DNA of 64,000 nt from NCBI GenBank assembly GCA_963576565.1, contig OY755040.1:26952703-27016702 (forward strand), read 5' to 3'. The notes under the pieces are model-generated. The model was not told the DNA's origin, did not search any database, and saw only the letters and a list, made by a program, of their open reading frames with translations. The position numbers and the translations under genes are program-made. The DNA comes from Aspidapion aeneum. Its lineage: Eukaryota; Arthropoda; Insecta; Coleoptera; Brentidae. Positions 34,521 to 46,309 of the stretch are shown one piece after another (position 1 is the first letter of the stretch; each line of letters begins with the position of its first letter).

Positions 34521-36112
34521 ACAGCGTGTCTCATTTTCGATGGGATTAAATGGGAAACTCGGTTGTTATTAAAGATGTCGATTTTCTGATTCCACCTTAT
34601 TAGGGTCTCTTCTTGGGCCCCTTAAAATGTTGTAATCAGATTTTTGCTATACCCCATGGTTTCGCTAATACAGGAAGTTTTTGAAAAAAAAGTTTAATAA
34701 TTTCTTATATCTCGCTTATTTTGCAAGATATTTTTATTCTGTAAAAACCCTTTTATGGCAACTTCTTTAGAGGAAAATAATGATGTTGTTAGCTTTTCAA
34801 AATATTGTTTAGTTTTTGAGATATGGTATTTATCATAAAAAAAATTAAATACGGACCTGGATTATTTTTATTACTATTTTGACTGGTTTTATACAATTAT
34901 TATTTTAAGATGATAAAACCATAACATTTTTTGGATTGAAAGTTTTAAAAAAATATTTAATATTAAAAAAAAATTAGTCTGAACCTGGAAATTTCCACCG
35001 TAAATATAAATTAAAAATTGCAAGATATACTAGTTAAACGAGTTTTTGTTTATCTGTTTTGAAACCAAGGGCGGATCCAGAGGTGCTTCTCGGGGGGGGG
35101 GGGGGGGGGGGCACTTTAGGTGACATTCTCTGTTGGTAAAAAACGGTATATATTTTTTTAAGCAGCATTTTATTGAATTAGTCAGTGGTTGTAATTTCGA
35201 TGATAACAATAGACACTTTCATGCGCCGCAGGCAAAAATTTCGAATTTTATTAGCAAAAACATTACTTTTTACTCATGTTTTGTATATTCAAAAAATTCT
35301 CGGGGGGGGGGGGTTCGGTTCGGTTCGGTTCGGTTCATTCGGGGGGGGGGGGGGGGGGGAGGGGGGCAAGTGCCCTTAGTGCCCCCCCCCCTGGATCCGC
35401 CACTGTTTGAAACGTTAATTAAAAGACTAATAAATAAAGTAAAAAACGTTTAAAAGTTACAAAAAATTTCTATATAGTAATTATTTGATGGTAGCACAGC
35501 AACTCATGAAATTTATTTCAATATGGAAAAGCGTGGAATTGACATTGTCATTTTTGTGAATGGCTCACTCAAAATTATTCTAAAATGGTTAAAAATCGAC
35601 CATATTCAGATTTTGAAAAATGTGATATGTTTGATTGCTTTATTCAAGCAATTAAATCTTAATATTTAAACGGCAAATATATTTTTATGCAAAATGCGTT
35701 AAGAAAAATTACTTAAAACTGCCAACAATGTTTTACGCATAATGGCTATCAGTTTGAACATTTATATCATTAAAGAAAACTTTGTTTCAAATAAATCTGT
35801 AACTTAACGTAAAACCATTTTAATTTGCTAAGTATTAAAACAGTTTAACTTAAAATCGTTTGACTAGTAATTTTTGATTTATATTTATCTTGCAAATTTC
35901 CATGTTCGGACTAAATTTTTTTTTAAATATTAAATTAATTTTTTTTAATACAAAAAAATATTAAATTTTTAATGTTTTGTGATAATAATGGCATAACACC
36001 AATCAAAATAGTAATAAAAAAAATTCAGGTCCGTATTTAATTTTTTTATGATAAATACCATATCTCAAAAACTAAACCATATTTTAATCCCATCGAAAAT
36101 GGGACACGCTGT
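34521..36112. mobile_element. Inverted-repeat element with ACAGCGTGTC ends
   Basis: The ends ACAGCGTGTCTCATTTTCGA and inverse are 1.59 kb apart. Homology between arms continues inward (TGAGATATGGTATTTATCAT, AATACGGACCTG). A hAT element at 35066 is nested within it. Confidence 0.8.
35066..35405. mobile_element. Short hAT element, TTTGAAAC duplication
   Basis: The TIRs are CAAGGGCGGATCCAG and CTGGATCCGCCACTG. A perfect 8-bp duplication TTTGAAAC lies at 35058-35065 and 35406-35413. The interior has long G-runs and (GGTTC)n at 35317-35338. The plus-strand frames over G-runs are not genes. Confidence 0.85.
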
Positions 36113-36154
36113 TACACTAGTTTATAACAAAAATTTCGGGTAAAATGCTATCAC

Positions 36155-36356
36155 CTATATATCCAATATGACTTCCGACTCCAGAATCTTCGGTCAGAGA
36201 CCCATCTTTAGAAGATGTTTCTTCTTGTTGGTGATTCTGTTGCAAGCCTGCCGATCTTTTGCTATTGTTTGCTAAAGTTTTTGCAGTTTTAGTTTCAAAT
36301 AGACGCACCGAAGAAGGCTTTGGCAGATGCGTGGATTGTAGAGTAAATTTTCCTGT
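36155..36356 (-). CDS. Exon of Ser-rich scaffold gene (EDSGVGSH)
   Basis: The exon is 202 nt, phase 0 to phase 1, flanked by ACCTATTTTTTAG and ATAG/GTGATA. The peptide includes STHLPKPSSVRLFETKTAKT, then KRSAGLQQNHQQEETSSKDG and SLTEDSGVGSHIGYI. A 'TEDSGVGSH'-like acidic Ser patch is typical of phosphorylated scaffold proteins. The donor is weaker than in the other exons. Reading through it adds 11 codons to a stop at 36117, which would make a short form; the inverted-repeat element at 34521-36112 begins just beyond that stop. Confidence 0.8.
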
Positions 36357-36415
36357 CTAAAAAATAGGTTTATGTACTATAAGTACCAAAAATGATAAAT
36401 CCTGTAATGTGTTAC

Positions 36416-36594
36416 AGCCTGTACAGACCAACATACCTTCCTCCATTCACTACACTAGTAATTCTCAGCAGCAAACTGATCAAGGCATTTCTGTAGTGGG
36501 CCAAACACCAACCAATCAAGTTCAAATAAGAAACGACGTTCTTCAAGATGTTGCGGCATCTGCTATATTGCAGCATGCACCAAACACAAAGTGA
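36416..36594 (+). CDS. Orphan plus-strand coding exon, C-terminal
   Basis: After GTGTTACAG the plus strand is open for about 59 codons to a TGA: QPVQTNIPSSIHYTSNSQQQ, then DQGISVVGQTPTNQVQIRND and VLQDVAASAILQHAPNTK. The composition is that of a real Gln/Ser-rich protein end, not random AT sequence. It lies between two minus-strand exons of the Ser-rich gene. It could be the last exon of a nested gene, or a fragment of a gene carried here by a retrocopy or transposon. I do not recognise it. Confidence 0.45.
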
Positions 36595-36719
36595 ACTTTC
36601 ATTTTCAATATTTATCATCGTTATTTTTAATTAAATGTTCTTTACATAAAGTTTCTTATTAATATATCATTATAAAAAAATCCAGTTTCATTATTTTCCC
36701 GTGCATAAAAAAATCGTGT

Positions 36720-36990
36720 AAAAAAGTAAAAAAATCGAGCGGAAAAATAACTTTTCCGCACTAGTGCTTATCGTATGTATCATTTTCTAGCATTATTATA
36801 AAATCTTTGAGAATTAAAACATGTTTTTTTGTTAAAGCAGATGGACAAAAGCACTCGTAGGAAAAACATTGTACCTAACTCTTGTGGAAACTGTATTTTC
36901 CACCCTTGACAGCTTGCCCGAACTCCGCTCCGCATCGTTCGTGCAACTGCCGTCGCGTGCGTACAGTACCACATTCCTCACTTGTTAGGT
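36720..36990. other. Unexplained GC-rich repeat-like patch
   Basis: It holds CTTTTCCGCACTAGTG and a CpG-rich stretch (CCGAACTCCGCTCCGCATCG). No frame or splice pair is convincing. It may be a dispersed repeat. Confidence 0.3.
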
Positions 36991-37301
36991 AAATAACTAT
37001 TTTTTAACAAATCAATAATTAACTTACTTAATCATTTTAACTAATTTAAAGTTATTCCTATTTTATTTTGTTGTTTTAAACCAATACATCTATGCTCTGA
37101 TAAATCGCACCTGCCCTTTTAACGCTCTTTAGAATAAAAATAAACACAAACCGGCAGTCCTGATTCTAATGCAGTCTAATATTAGATCACTTGTTCGATG
37201 TTTAAAATAAGTGGGTCTCATCAATGATTTTACTTTATTTTCGTATTAAAGAGTCTCGAAGAGTATAAAAATAAACCACTTATCATGATTATATACACCA
37301 G

Positions 37302-37470
37302 TGACGCAGCCAGGAATATGTCGTAGGAAGGGGTCCGAGATCTCTTGGGGGGGGGGGGCGAAGCCTCATGATGTCGAATTTTAAGCTATTTTTTGTGTTT
37401 TTTCATGAAATATGTGAAAAGTATGTAAAAAAATCTAAGACTTGGGGGGGGGGTCCTGGGTGCGCCCATG
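37302..37470. mobile_element. Short repeat with CAGTGACGC/GCGCCCATG ends
   Basis: CAGTGACGCAGCCAGG and, inverted, CATGGGCGCACCCAGG mark the ends. The interior is related to 14055-14227 and to 49285-49365 (AAAAAATCT, GACTTGGGGGG). Confidence 0.55.
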
Positions 37471-37660
37471 TAAACAAACTTGATTTTTGATTCTACATAG
37501 GGAATGTGGATTAAGTAACACCTTGTTGGAAATATTTTATAAGTACTTCTATTGCGCTGCGTTGGTTTGATTTCAAAAACGTATCAATTTGTTTTTAAAA
37601 TATTACATAAAAGAAGGTAAGATGTATTTTTTTATATAAAAAATAGGATATTTCTCTTAC

Positions 37661-37902
37661 TTGAGCGACTGTGGCAACTGCAGGCTGTTGAAACTTGGCT
37701 CTATTATTGTCCATTACCTTCGCCGTTGCTACATTTACGGTAACGACATTATTCCCCACCGTACTGCCCATTTTCGACACGTATCGTTTGATATTGTTGT
37801 TGTTATTTCCAATTCCTGACTGGATTTTATTACACTGCTCGCCGGCGCCTGTGGGAGACAACAGTCGATTTGATGCACCGGTTGGGGACACTAGGCGAGT
37901 GC
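37661..37902 (-). CDS. Exon of Ser-rich scaffold gene (SPTGA repeats)
   Basis: The exon is 242 nt, phase 1 to phase 0. The acceptor is TTACTTTCAG and the donor is CTCAA/GTAAGA. It opens with GTRLVSPTGASNRLLSPTGA, a short internal repeat that continues the LVSPT at the end of the previous exon. It then has an Asn run and KRYVSKMGSTVGNNVVTVNV, and ends QQPAVATVAQ. The repeat across the exon junction supports this splice. No enzyme motif is visible. Confidence 0.82.
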
Positions 37903-38499
37903 CTGAAAGTAAAGATTCAAAATAAAATTTGGTTGCTTTATATTGATGTCTATAAATAAAATTCATTTTATCTTTCCTAATTTTTTGTGGAAAAAACAAA
38001 ATATTTATGTTGTCCATTCTATATCGCACCAATAAAAAGTTTTTTTTTCTATTAGATCCTTTCTTTAAATAATACGTTTTAGGATTGTGTATCTGTCACT
38101 TTCAAATGTGGCCCAGATATATAGTATTTTTTTTGTTTTACAATAGAGTGTCATAAATTTTTCTGTACCTGCCCACTATCGCACCTCATTATTTTTATAT
38201 GCTCAGTTCATGATACTTTCAGCACTATCTGCTATGTACTAAGCTACGTAGAGTCGACCATTTAAATGCTTTAATACAATTTTCGTTTTTAGTTAAATGA
38301 ACTTGTAGTATCATAGTATATAAGATAAAGTAAGTTCTTATAATAAATAATACACCTGAACCTATGCCCTCTTTGCCTCTTTGCTAACCTTTTGTTTGAT
38401 TTTATCCCTTGTGGATCCTCTACGTCATTCTAGTAAATTATTAAAATATCCGAACACCTCAGAGGCTTATAATTATAATTATTTGAGCTCATATACTCC

Positions 38500-39370
38500 T
38501 ATCACTCTTCTATGTCTGTCACAAGTAGGGTTGGCAACATTTTTTGAAAAATAGGCAAGGCATAATTTCAACTTATTTATTCTTGCAAAAACTATATTTT
38601 TTTTACACCTCTTCCATCTTTTAAGAATTTTTGACAAAAAGGTATCACATGTAACATTTAAATTTTTTATCAATGAAATAAGTACTTGCTTTATTTCTTT
38701 CTTCTCGCCACTTCAAATTCATAATTGAAAAAATTCTTTCTGTAAACGTCGATGTTGAAGAAATGAAGTCATTTAAAGTTATTTTGGTGAATTATTTCCG
38801 GTATTTTTAAAAATATTCTTTTATTTTTGACTTGTATATTGGTGAATTCACTGCAATCTTTCGTTTTTGCGTAAATTGTGTTTAACTTTGTCATTTCAGC
38901 TTAAAGTTCGTCCATATTAATATTCATTCTTTCTCGTAAATTTAGTAAATAAACAATTGCTTTTATAAAAATTATACCACTTTCAGACATTTTTCAATGA
39001 TCCTTAAAAAATTCTTCTTAATTTTGTCACTGTCTATGGCGAATTTTTCTTCTAAGGATTGCAACATTTTTTTTATTTCATAACCAAAGAAACAGTATTT
39101 TTGCGCTGTTCTAGCTCTGACTTTAAGGTTGACATAATATTAAACATATCTAAGAGATTTTCTTTATCAAAAGGCACGCTTAGCTGTAGGCGATACCTTA
39201 AGAAATTAAGAGATTTGTCTGATTGTAGTCTCGACCTTGCAAAATATAGACCAAATCAAGATCCAAGTAAATTATAGTATTTTTGCGTGCTATATATTTT
39301 TTCAACAGTATAGTACGCTGATCCGAAATATAGTACAATACTAAGTATAATATAGTACGGTTGGCAACGC
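38500..39370 (-). pseudogene. Decayed reading frame, possible DNA transposon
   Basis: On the minus strand short pieces such as FFNIDVYRKNFFNYEFE and AIVYLLNLRERMNINMDEL line up in different frames between stops. GGTTGGCAAC occurs near both edges. It may be a dead transposase, but I could not place the family. Confidence 0.25.
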
Positions 39371-40288
39371 TAGACACAAGGTGCCAGAAAGTAAAACACG
39401 GTTTCCTCTTCGCTTTTAAGGTCCGCTTCGGGTTTTATTTTTCTAGTAGGCAGTCATATTTCAAGCAGGTGATTCGCTTCTCTTCTTTTCCTAACCAGCA
39501 GCCAATTTCTTTTGGCGAAGGTAAAACTGCTGAAGGTCTTTTCTTTCCCTGTCTAAAGCTGTTTTATGTAGCTCTTGAGTATTTGGTCTTATTATATGAT
39601 TAAGGGCTAATCTTACTTGCCTTATAGCTAGGATTCAAGGCAGATGAAACTTTGATCGAAACTTTTTCCCGATCCGTTTTATAATCCATTATATTGCCGA
39701 AGATTACCACAAAAAATAACGTGTTTTTTCTCGGCTAATGCATTTTAGTGAATTCTTGAATAAGCGATAATTTAGAATAGAAGCAAATATACACGATTTA
39801 TTCGGTACCTCCTTTCTACCTGAGCAGATGTATGTAGTCGTTCTCTTCTTCTTTTATCCTTTTTTCCTTAATCGCAGCTTTTCTTATAACTTCTGATTAA
39901 AAAACTGTGGTCTGTGTTCCTAGGAAGCAACTCTTTGAGTGCCGGTGTTCTATCTTTAAGTACTTCTGCTACACTTGCTTCTCCACAGTCCTTTTTTCTC
40001 CTTTCCTTCCTTTCTTAGTTCCTAATATAGTAAGTATAAGCCAATTCGATTACTAGTTCAGTGGAAAATGTTTTTTCTATTTTTTTGCCTTTAATTTGAA
40101 CTTTTCTCTAGGCTTAAATGTTAGGTTTGGAAGTCGTCAAAGCTAGGATTTAATTTTTTTATACATTTTTAACACATTACAGGTGAGTTAATAAATAACC
40201 TAGTTTAATAAACGTAAAAAAATAGAAAGCATAAAGTACCGTAAATAAGAATCTTTCGTAAGTGACCATATACGCAATTAGAAGTTAC

Positions 40289-40464
40289 CTGTAGGCGACA
40301 CCAATCGACTAACCGATGATTGAGCTACAAATCTATTATTAGATGTTAGAGGTGGTTTACTGGAATAAACAGTTGTGGCTGAACCAAACTCAGATGGACG
40401 ATTAGCTGAGTTGAGGTCTGCGACTTTATTAAGACGATCGGTTGGGTTTTGCCGAAATCCAAAT
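40289..40464 (-). CDS. Exon of Ser-rich scaffold gene (FGFRQNP)
   Basis: The exon is 176 nt, phase 2 to phase 1, after ATTTATTTTAG and before ACAG/GTAACT. It encodes R-FGFRQNPTDRLNKVADLN, then SANRPSEFGSATTVYSSKPP and RFVAQSSVSRLVSPT. The FGFRQ motif echoes SFGFKK of the exon before last, and LVSPT is the first of three SPTG-like repeats (see the next exon). The Ser/Pro spacing suggests phosphorylation or protein-binding linkers rather than an enzyme. Confidence 0.82.
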
Positions 40465-41383
40465 CTAAAATAAATAATTTAAACAAAATTCTTAACTTAA
40501 ATCAGAATAAGATAAAAATAACATACAAAATATAAATCGGATATTTAGGATGATATATTTGTTAGCTCCCGCTAAATTTCGCGGTGTTTGTAAATTTTAA
40601 AACCACACAATTGAATGACGGACAGAGTGCATTTTCGCGCATTTTTGGACATGCGCACCAAGAATCAGTGAGATCCTTTTTCGACCGCCGTGAGAAATGG
40701 CGTGTTAATTTGCTTTCTCCAACTATTTCAAATTTCTACACTTGAAAGTGCTCGATTTTGGTGTACTGAAACATAGAACTAGAAACTTCAGCCCTTCAGC
40801 TACGTGGTGACATCATTAGATCCAAACAGGGGCCCCTTGGAAGTGGAGAAATTGGCTGCAAACTGGTGAGTGCTTTGTGTCTGATTTCCGTTGTGTGGTA
40901 CCCACAATTAACCTATGGACCTTTTAATTATTTCGTAATTTCATATCAATATATTTATGTTTGTTCGCGCTTTCATTCATTAAAATATATACAGTCCATT
41001 GCAGTTATCGTTTTTCTAACTGCGGGCAAACAATATTTAGAGGTTCAGTTTATAAGGGTTTTTCGACAAATTAACCTAATAAAGTTTAAAACTGTATTTT
41101 TTATCATTATTCTTTGAAATTTTAACATGAAAAAGCAGATCGACACAAAGTCTACAAATTATTCGACCAAACAATAAAATTCAACGCTGTAGAAGAACTT
41201 TAAGCTTAAAGCAACTTGTTCTACATAATCGGCCTACTAAGAAATTGCTTTGGCGAGGCCGATACGTAAAACTTAAATTCCTGCATAAATAAAGAAATAA
41301 AAAGCAAAACTCTTCAAAAATAAGTACATTTAAATGAATCATCATATGTAAGCTGGATCTTATTTGCCTCTGCGAAATCTTAC

Positions 41384-41510
41384 CTTGAAACTTTTGTATT
41401 AGCGCAGGCTTCTTTCTTTGGAGGAACAAGTTTTGGAGTAGTTCTTCCAGCTGGTACTGCATTGTTTGTAAGTATTTCTGTATCTTCTTCGTCTTGGTTT
41501 CCGTTTCGAT
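41384..41510 (-). CDS. Exon of Ser-rich scaffold gene
   Basis: The exon is 127 nt, phase 1 to phase 2, flanked by TTATTTTGCAG and CAAG/GTAAGA. Two frames are open. The phase left by the exon at 45961 selects the one reading DRNGNQDEEDTEILTN, then VPAGRTTPKLVPPKKEAC. This has the acidic-then-Pro/Lys make-up of a flexible linker. The other open frame (IETETKTKKIQKY...) looks like a coiled coil but breaks the phase chain, so I rejected it. Confidence 0.75.
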
Positions 41511-42045
41511 CTGCAAAATAACAAAAAAAAAATCAATCTGTATATTTATATTATTTTTCATTAAGTGGCCTGCATTATATTTACTTATTTTTTCGCTAAA
41601 AATAATTTTGCTATACCTTCTTTGAATGCTGTGCCTTATAATGTGTTAGAAAGTTCAATAGCGCCATCGTAAAGTGGTACAGTAAGTTTAGGGTCATTAT
41701 CGTTAATAACGAAGTAAAGCAAAATGCTGAGTTAAATTATTTAAATGCTTAACTTTGTTCTAAAAAATAACAATTAAGAAAAATTGTTTTAAGTAGGTAT
41801 TATAAAGTTACGGCACACAATGATTTTATTGATTAGTTCAGTCAATGAATGGGCATAAGGGGGTTGTAGAGTGCATGGAGGGGGGAGCATTTTTCTCTTC
41901 AGGAATGTATTTGGGGCAGTTAGGAGGTAAACATACTAAAAGTCCCCACCCCTAGCACCCCCGCTTCAGTGGCGAAGGGGGGTTAAAAGGTGCACTTTTT
42001 CGGTTTTTTGCCGTTAACTCGATTACGGTGAGTTGTACAAAAAAA

Positions 42046-42799
42046 TACTCTGCCAATATATGGGGCCCTAAGCTCACACTAGGTACTATAGTTATAGTGT
42101 ACGTGTGAGCTAATATAACTAAAAACTGAAATATATTTTATTCAACTCCGGACTAAATTACCTTTTGTTTGATACCACACAAGCCATGTTTTGACTTAAA
42201 CTTAAATTTTTGAAATCTACCCCCACCCTTAAAAAAAACAAAAACTAAAATGTATTTTGTTAAACTCCGGACTCAATTACCTTTCGTTTGATATCACACA
42301 CGCCATATTTTCACTTAAACTCTAATTTTTAAAATATACCCCTACCCTTTTTTTTAAATAAATTAAAATGTATTTTGTTTAACTGCAGACTCAATTACCT
42401 TTCGTTTGATATCACACACGCCGTATTTTCACATAAACTCTAATTGTTGAAATCTACCCCCACCCTTTTATTTGGTTTGTGTTTGGTGGATTATGTTCAT
42501 TTTTAAATGGGACCATCTCGACCCAAGACCCAGCCTAGGTACCAAATTTCATTAAAATCGGCCAAGCGGTTTTTGAGTTATGCGCGTTGGTCGTTACAGA
42601 CAGACATACAGACAGACAGACAGACAGACATACAGACAGACAGACAGACAGACAGACAGACGGCGCAACAAAAAAGTTTCAAAATCATCTGAAACGCAAA
42701 GATATATAAAAATTTTTGAAATCGGAGCAACTTTTTTTTTTTTGAAAAAATTAGGATCACCATAGCTCACACTACTATAGTATAGTATATGTGTGAGCT
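42046..42799 (-). mobile_element. Hairpin-ended repeat, copy B
   Basis: This is a 754-bp inverted copy, inserted into the left end of the 4.0-kb transposon. Comparison with the uninterrupted right end of that transposon (45640-45690) shows that it entered a T-run and fixes its ends as AGCTCACAC and GGCAGAGTA. It has four approximately 100-bp repeat units, the TTTTTGAGTTATGCGCGTTGG block and a (CAGA)n run at about 42598-42660. Confidence 0.85.
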
Positions 42800-43296
42800 A
42801 AAATGTTCCATTAAAAATTAAAGAGGACTAAATTCCCTACAAAACCGTTATGCTAACTTTAACCTTAATGAAACACATGCTGAGATAGTGGCTACCGAAA
42901 ATCGGTAATTTTTGAAAAACTACTATTGGCCCATATTTTTTATCAAACTTGTTCATCTAACAGTTTTGATTTTGACTTTAGATGAAATTTGTTAATATAA
43001 ATGTTAAAGACCGATAAATTTTCTTTAAAAATGTGTACTTATTACCAATCTACCTTTAACTGGTCAAAAGATAGAGCAAATTGAAATTTTTAATGAAATT
43101 TCTCAACTTTCACAAATATTACAAAAACTTTCCTATTTACTTTTTTTACATTATTTATTAGTAACACAGTAGGGGTGAGAAAAGATAAAAGTTAGGGTAA
43201 TGTACTGGGTGAGTTTTTATAAAGCATCAACCCATTAACTCGGTCAATATAAATCGTAGAAAGATTGAACATTAACCGTAATTAGAGAAAATAAAC

Positions 43297-44755
43297 TTGT
43301 TTTGCTCCAGGAATGAGTTTCTAAAAAAACCTTATAAAATTCAAAATGAAAACATTACAATAGATCCTCTGTTACTCTTTCAAAGAATATCTATAAGCAA
43401 AAAAAGTGATGATGACTTAAAAGAGTATTTGCGATATGAACTGGCTCCATCTCCTATAGCCTTATTCAATAAGAGTGGTATGAGAAAAACAAAAAAATCT
43501 GATTTGTTTAATCTTTTTAAACAAACGAGAACGTAGAACTGACAAACTATGATGTGGTTATTGATGGGGGGGTTTTTATTGCATAAAGTAGTGTGGCAAA
43601 GAGGATCCTCAGTTACTGAAATTTGTAATGGATACGTAAAATTCATCAAGACCCACTATGCAAGCAAGTTTTGTAATGTGGTTTTTTATGGATATAAGAT
43701 AACAGAAATGAGTACCAAGGCTGCAGAAGAAAAAAGACGCTATTGTATGAAAAAATCAGTAGATATGTATTTTACTTTCCATAATCAAATAAATGTAAGT
43801 CAGGAATTCCTTTCAAATACTGATCTTCTTATAAAATTACTAAGCTCCAAACTTCAGGAATGTGGAATCACAATGCTGCAAGCATCAGATGATGCTGATG
43901 TGCTGATTTGGAGCACTGCAATTCAAACCTCTTAAAAAATTCAGGCAATGTAGCTGTAATTAGGGAAGATGCAGCAGCTAGGACTAAAAGGAATACTGTT
44001 CCTGCATGCTTTTACTGGTTGCAATTCAACATCGGCAGCATGTCGAAGGGGTAAGCTTGGATTTATAAAGCTTTATCAAAAGCACTCTGAAATCCAAAAA
44101 TCAGCAAAAGTATTTTACAATCCCAGCTTCTCGCATGCAAGTAGAAAATGCTGGACATTTATGCATGTTAAAATGGTATAACTCTCCAACAAATGAAAAT
44201 TCCCTAAATGCGTACCGATTTCGCCTATTTTTAAAATCGGTAGCAAGTATTAAATCTCTATCATCACTTTCCCCAAGTGAAGGAGGAACAAAACAACATT
44301 CGTATAGAACATATTATTAAGTACAGCTTTGGTTAGGAAATTAGGTAGCTCCAGAACTATGGGGTTGGAAATTTAAAGTAAACTGTCTAGTTTCAGTCTT
44401 CGCCCAAGACCCTCTGACACTAAAATAAATTTTGGACATGATTTATTGTAGATGCACAACTGACTGCAGTAGCATCAAATGTAGCTGCAAAAAAAGTCGT
44501 TAAATTGTTCCCATTTATGCCACAATTGTCAGGCAAATTGTTTTAATGGTGTGTCCGTTTCAACTAATCACAATGAAGACGACGAAGACATGGAATGCCT
44601 TCCGACATTGCTTAAAACTAACAACGAATATGAAACTATTGACTGAGAGGAAATTCCGGAAGTGGAGCCAGAAGCTGGCCTTTCGCAACACAAGAAAGCA
44701 AGACAAACAAAATAATGGTCTTAAATTTACAAATCTGAAAAACTTTACTTAAAAG
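43297..44755 (+). pseudogene. Decayed nuclease-like gene of the 4.0-kb transposon
   Basis: Reading pieces run in order along the plus strand: PLLLFQRISISKKSDDDLKE and SPIALFNKSGMRKTKKSDLF (43350-43530); LLHKVVWQRGSSVTE and EEKRRYCMKKSVDMYFTFHN, then TMLQASDDADVLIW (43550-43935); GILFLHAFTGCNSTSAACRR (43985-44050); then ENAGHLCMLKWYN (44138-44175). Several stops and shifts separate them. The order matches a large family of uncharacterised proteins that I remember from cnidarian and insect genomes, with 'HAFTGCDTTS' and a FEN1/PIN-like acidic core. One position where the family has a conserved Asp (FDGY) is Tyr here (FYGY). Confidence 0.65.
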
Positions 44756-45960
44756 ATTTTACTACGTACATTAATGGACTTACAGGGCTAAAAAAATTCG
44801 ACGATACCAAACATCTACCCAGAAATACTCTAAGTATAATAAATGAAGTAAGAGAATTGTATATTATGCAATTTATGTGGTATATACACCTGAATATTTT
44901 ATAAGCTTATTGGGTAAAATAGTAAGTAGATATAAGACGATCGGTCTAAATGCACTTTTCCTTTATACATATGTATACTTAGTTGTATAGTTTATTAGCT
45001 TATTTGTAAATTTAAATTAAAAAACATAATCATCATCACCATCACTTTCTGTGCCTGAAGATGTAAAGGTTTTGGATGTTCCATATTCAATATAAATGTA
45101 AATTTGTACGCATGTACAATCCAATATATACGACCTTAATTTTAGAAATCTAATTTCTTAAATTAACACAAGATTTTTTTGTAAAACCTTGTCCTGAATC
45201 AATAGTCCAAGTATAAATGCCTAGTGACCCATCCAATTTTTAAGGTGGTACAATAATGTTATTTTTGAAGTACCTCCATCAGTGTACCATCAAAAATCTG
45301 AAGTTTGTCCGAGGGCTTATGATGATGATAAAGAAAGATGATGCTAAAAGCAACTACACTTTTTTTTGTGGAAAATCACAAACATGAACTTTAAACTAAA
45401 ACGCCTGTAACTTTTAATTTATGAGCACAAATTAGTAAATAAATAAATATATGAATGCTTTATATTGTTATTTTTACCGAATATCTTTTAGAATTTAAAA
45501 CAAAAGTGTTAGATTAACAAATTTGAGAAAAAAAGATGGGGCAAAAAGTTTTTTTTCAAAAATTACCGATTTTCGTCATCTCAGAATCTGTGATGACTAA
45601 AGGTAAGGTTAGCATAACCGTTTTATGGGAAATTTAGTCCTCTTTAATTTAATTTCTAGTAGAACATTTTTTTTTGTACAATACACCGTAATTCAGTTAG
45701 AGGCAAAAATCTGAAAAATTGCACCTTTTCACCCTCCTACGCCACTGAAGCGGGAGGGCTGGGAGTGGGGACTTTTAGTATGTTAACGTCCTGACTACCC
45801 TTAATATATTCCCAGAGAGAAAAATTCTCCCCCCCTCCATGCACTCTACAACCCATTCGTTGACTGGACTATGATGTCGAATTCTCTAATATAGATTCTT
45901 TAAACCTGATCACCATATAGACACTTTTTCCAAGCAATTCTATGGGTTTTGAAGTATTAC

Positions 45961-46168
45961 CTCTTATTTCCGCCCCAGTGGCAACACTTGCCAGTCTTCG
46001 AGCAGCACTTGCATTGGAAGCTATAGAGGGTGCGATAGTTCTTTTCTTAAAACCAAATGATGTTGCAATACCTTTACTCGTTGGCTGTCTTCGATTGCTA
46101 AGGGGCAGCAACTGATGAGTGTCCTCGGTTGTTGTCGGAAGATTTTTGTTTGTTTCGTCTTCTGGACT
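45961..46168 (-). CDS. Exon of Ser-rich scaffold gene (SKGIATSFGFKKR)
   Basis: The exon is 208 nt, enters in phase 0 and leaves in phase 1. It starts after TTCTTTGCAG and ends at GAG/GTAATA. The peptide begins SPEDETNKNLPTTTEDTHQL and contains SKGIATSFGFKKR, then an Ala/Ser-rich stretch ending SAARRLASVATGAEIR. The SFGFKK patch is the most family-like part. If the donor were not used, the frame would run 30 codons further to a stop near 45869, so a truncated isoform is possible. The donor lies about 90 bp from the end of the 4.0-kb transposon at 41834-45871. Confidence 0.85.
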
Positions 46169-46309
46169 CTGCAAAGAATATTATAAAACTTTAGTCTTTT
46201 TAACCTAACCAGACTTTTCGAAATAGACATTCCGTTTTGACATATAAGGTGCAGATTAGGAAGGTGAGGGTCCAGCTGATTGCAGCTGATAAGGTTTCAC
46301 CATGAAAAG

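Larger units (their letters stand above)
41834..45871 (+). mobile_element. 4.0-kb DNA transposon with TGAT duplication
   Basis: The ends TAGTTCAGTCAATGAATGGG and, inverted, TAGTCCAGTCAACGAATGGG are flanked by TGAT on both sides (41830-41833, 45872-45875). Inverted homology extends about 350 bp inward on each side (GTAGAGTGCATGGAGG, AAAGAGGACTAAATT, CCGTTATGCTAAC). The left arm contains the nested repeat at 42046-42799. The interior carries the decayed gene at 43297-44755. It lies in the intron between exons 41384 and 45961. Confidence 0.85.

Noticed and set aside
35133..35453. 106-codon plus-strand frame with Gly runs
   Set aside because: It is a translation of long G-runs in the small hAT element.
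41384..41561. Coiled-coil-like frame IETETKTKKIQKY on the minus strand
   Set aside because: It is open, but its phase does not join the neighbouring exons, whereas the alternative frame does.
42578..42763. Frames of SVCLSVCMSVCLSV type (also at 43-243 and 61223-61454)
   Set aside because: They are translations of the (CTGT)n run in the hairpin-ended repeat.
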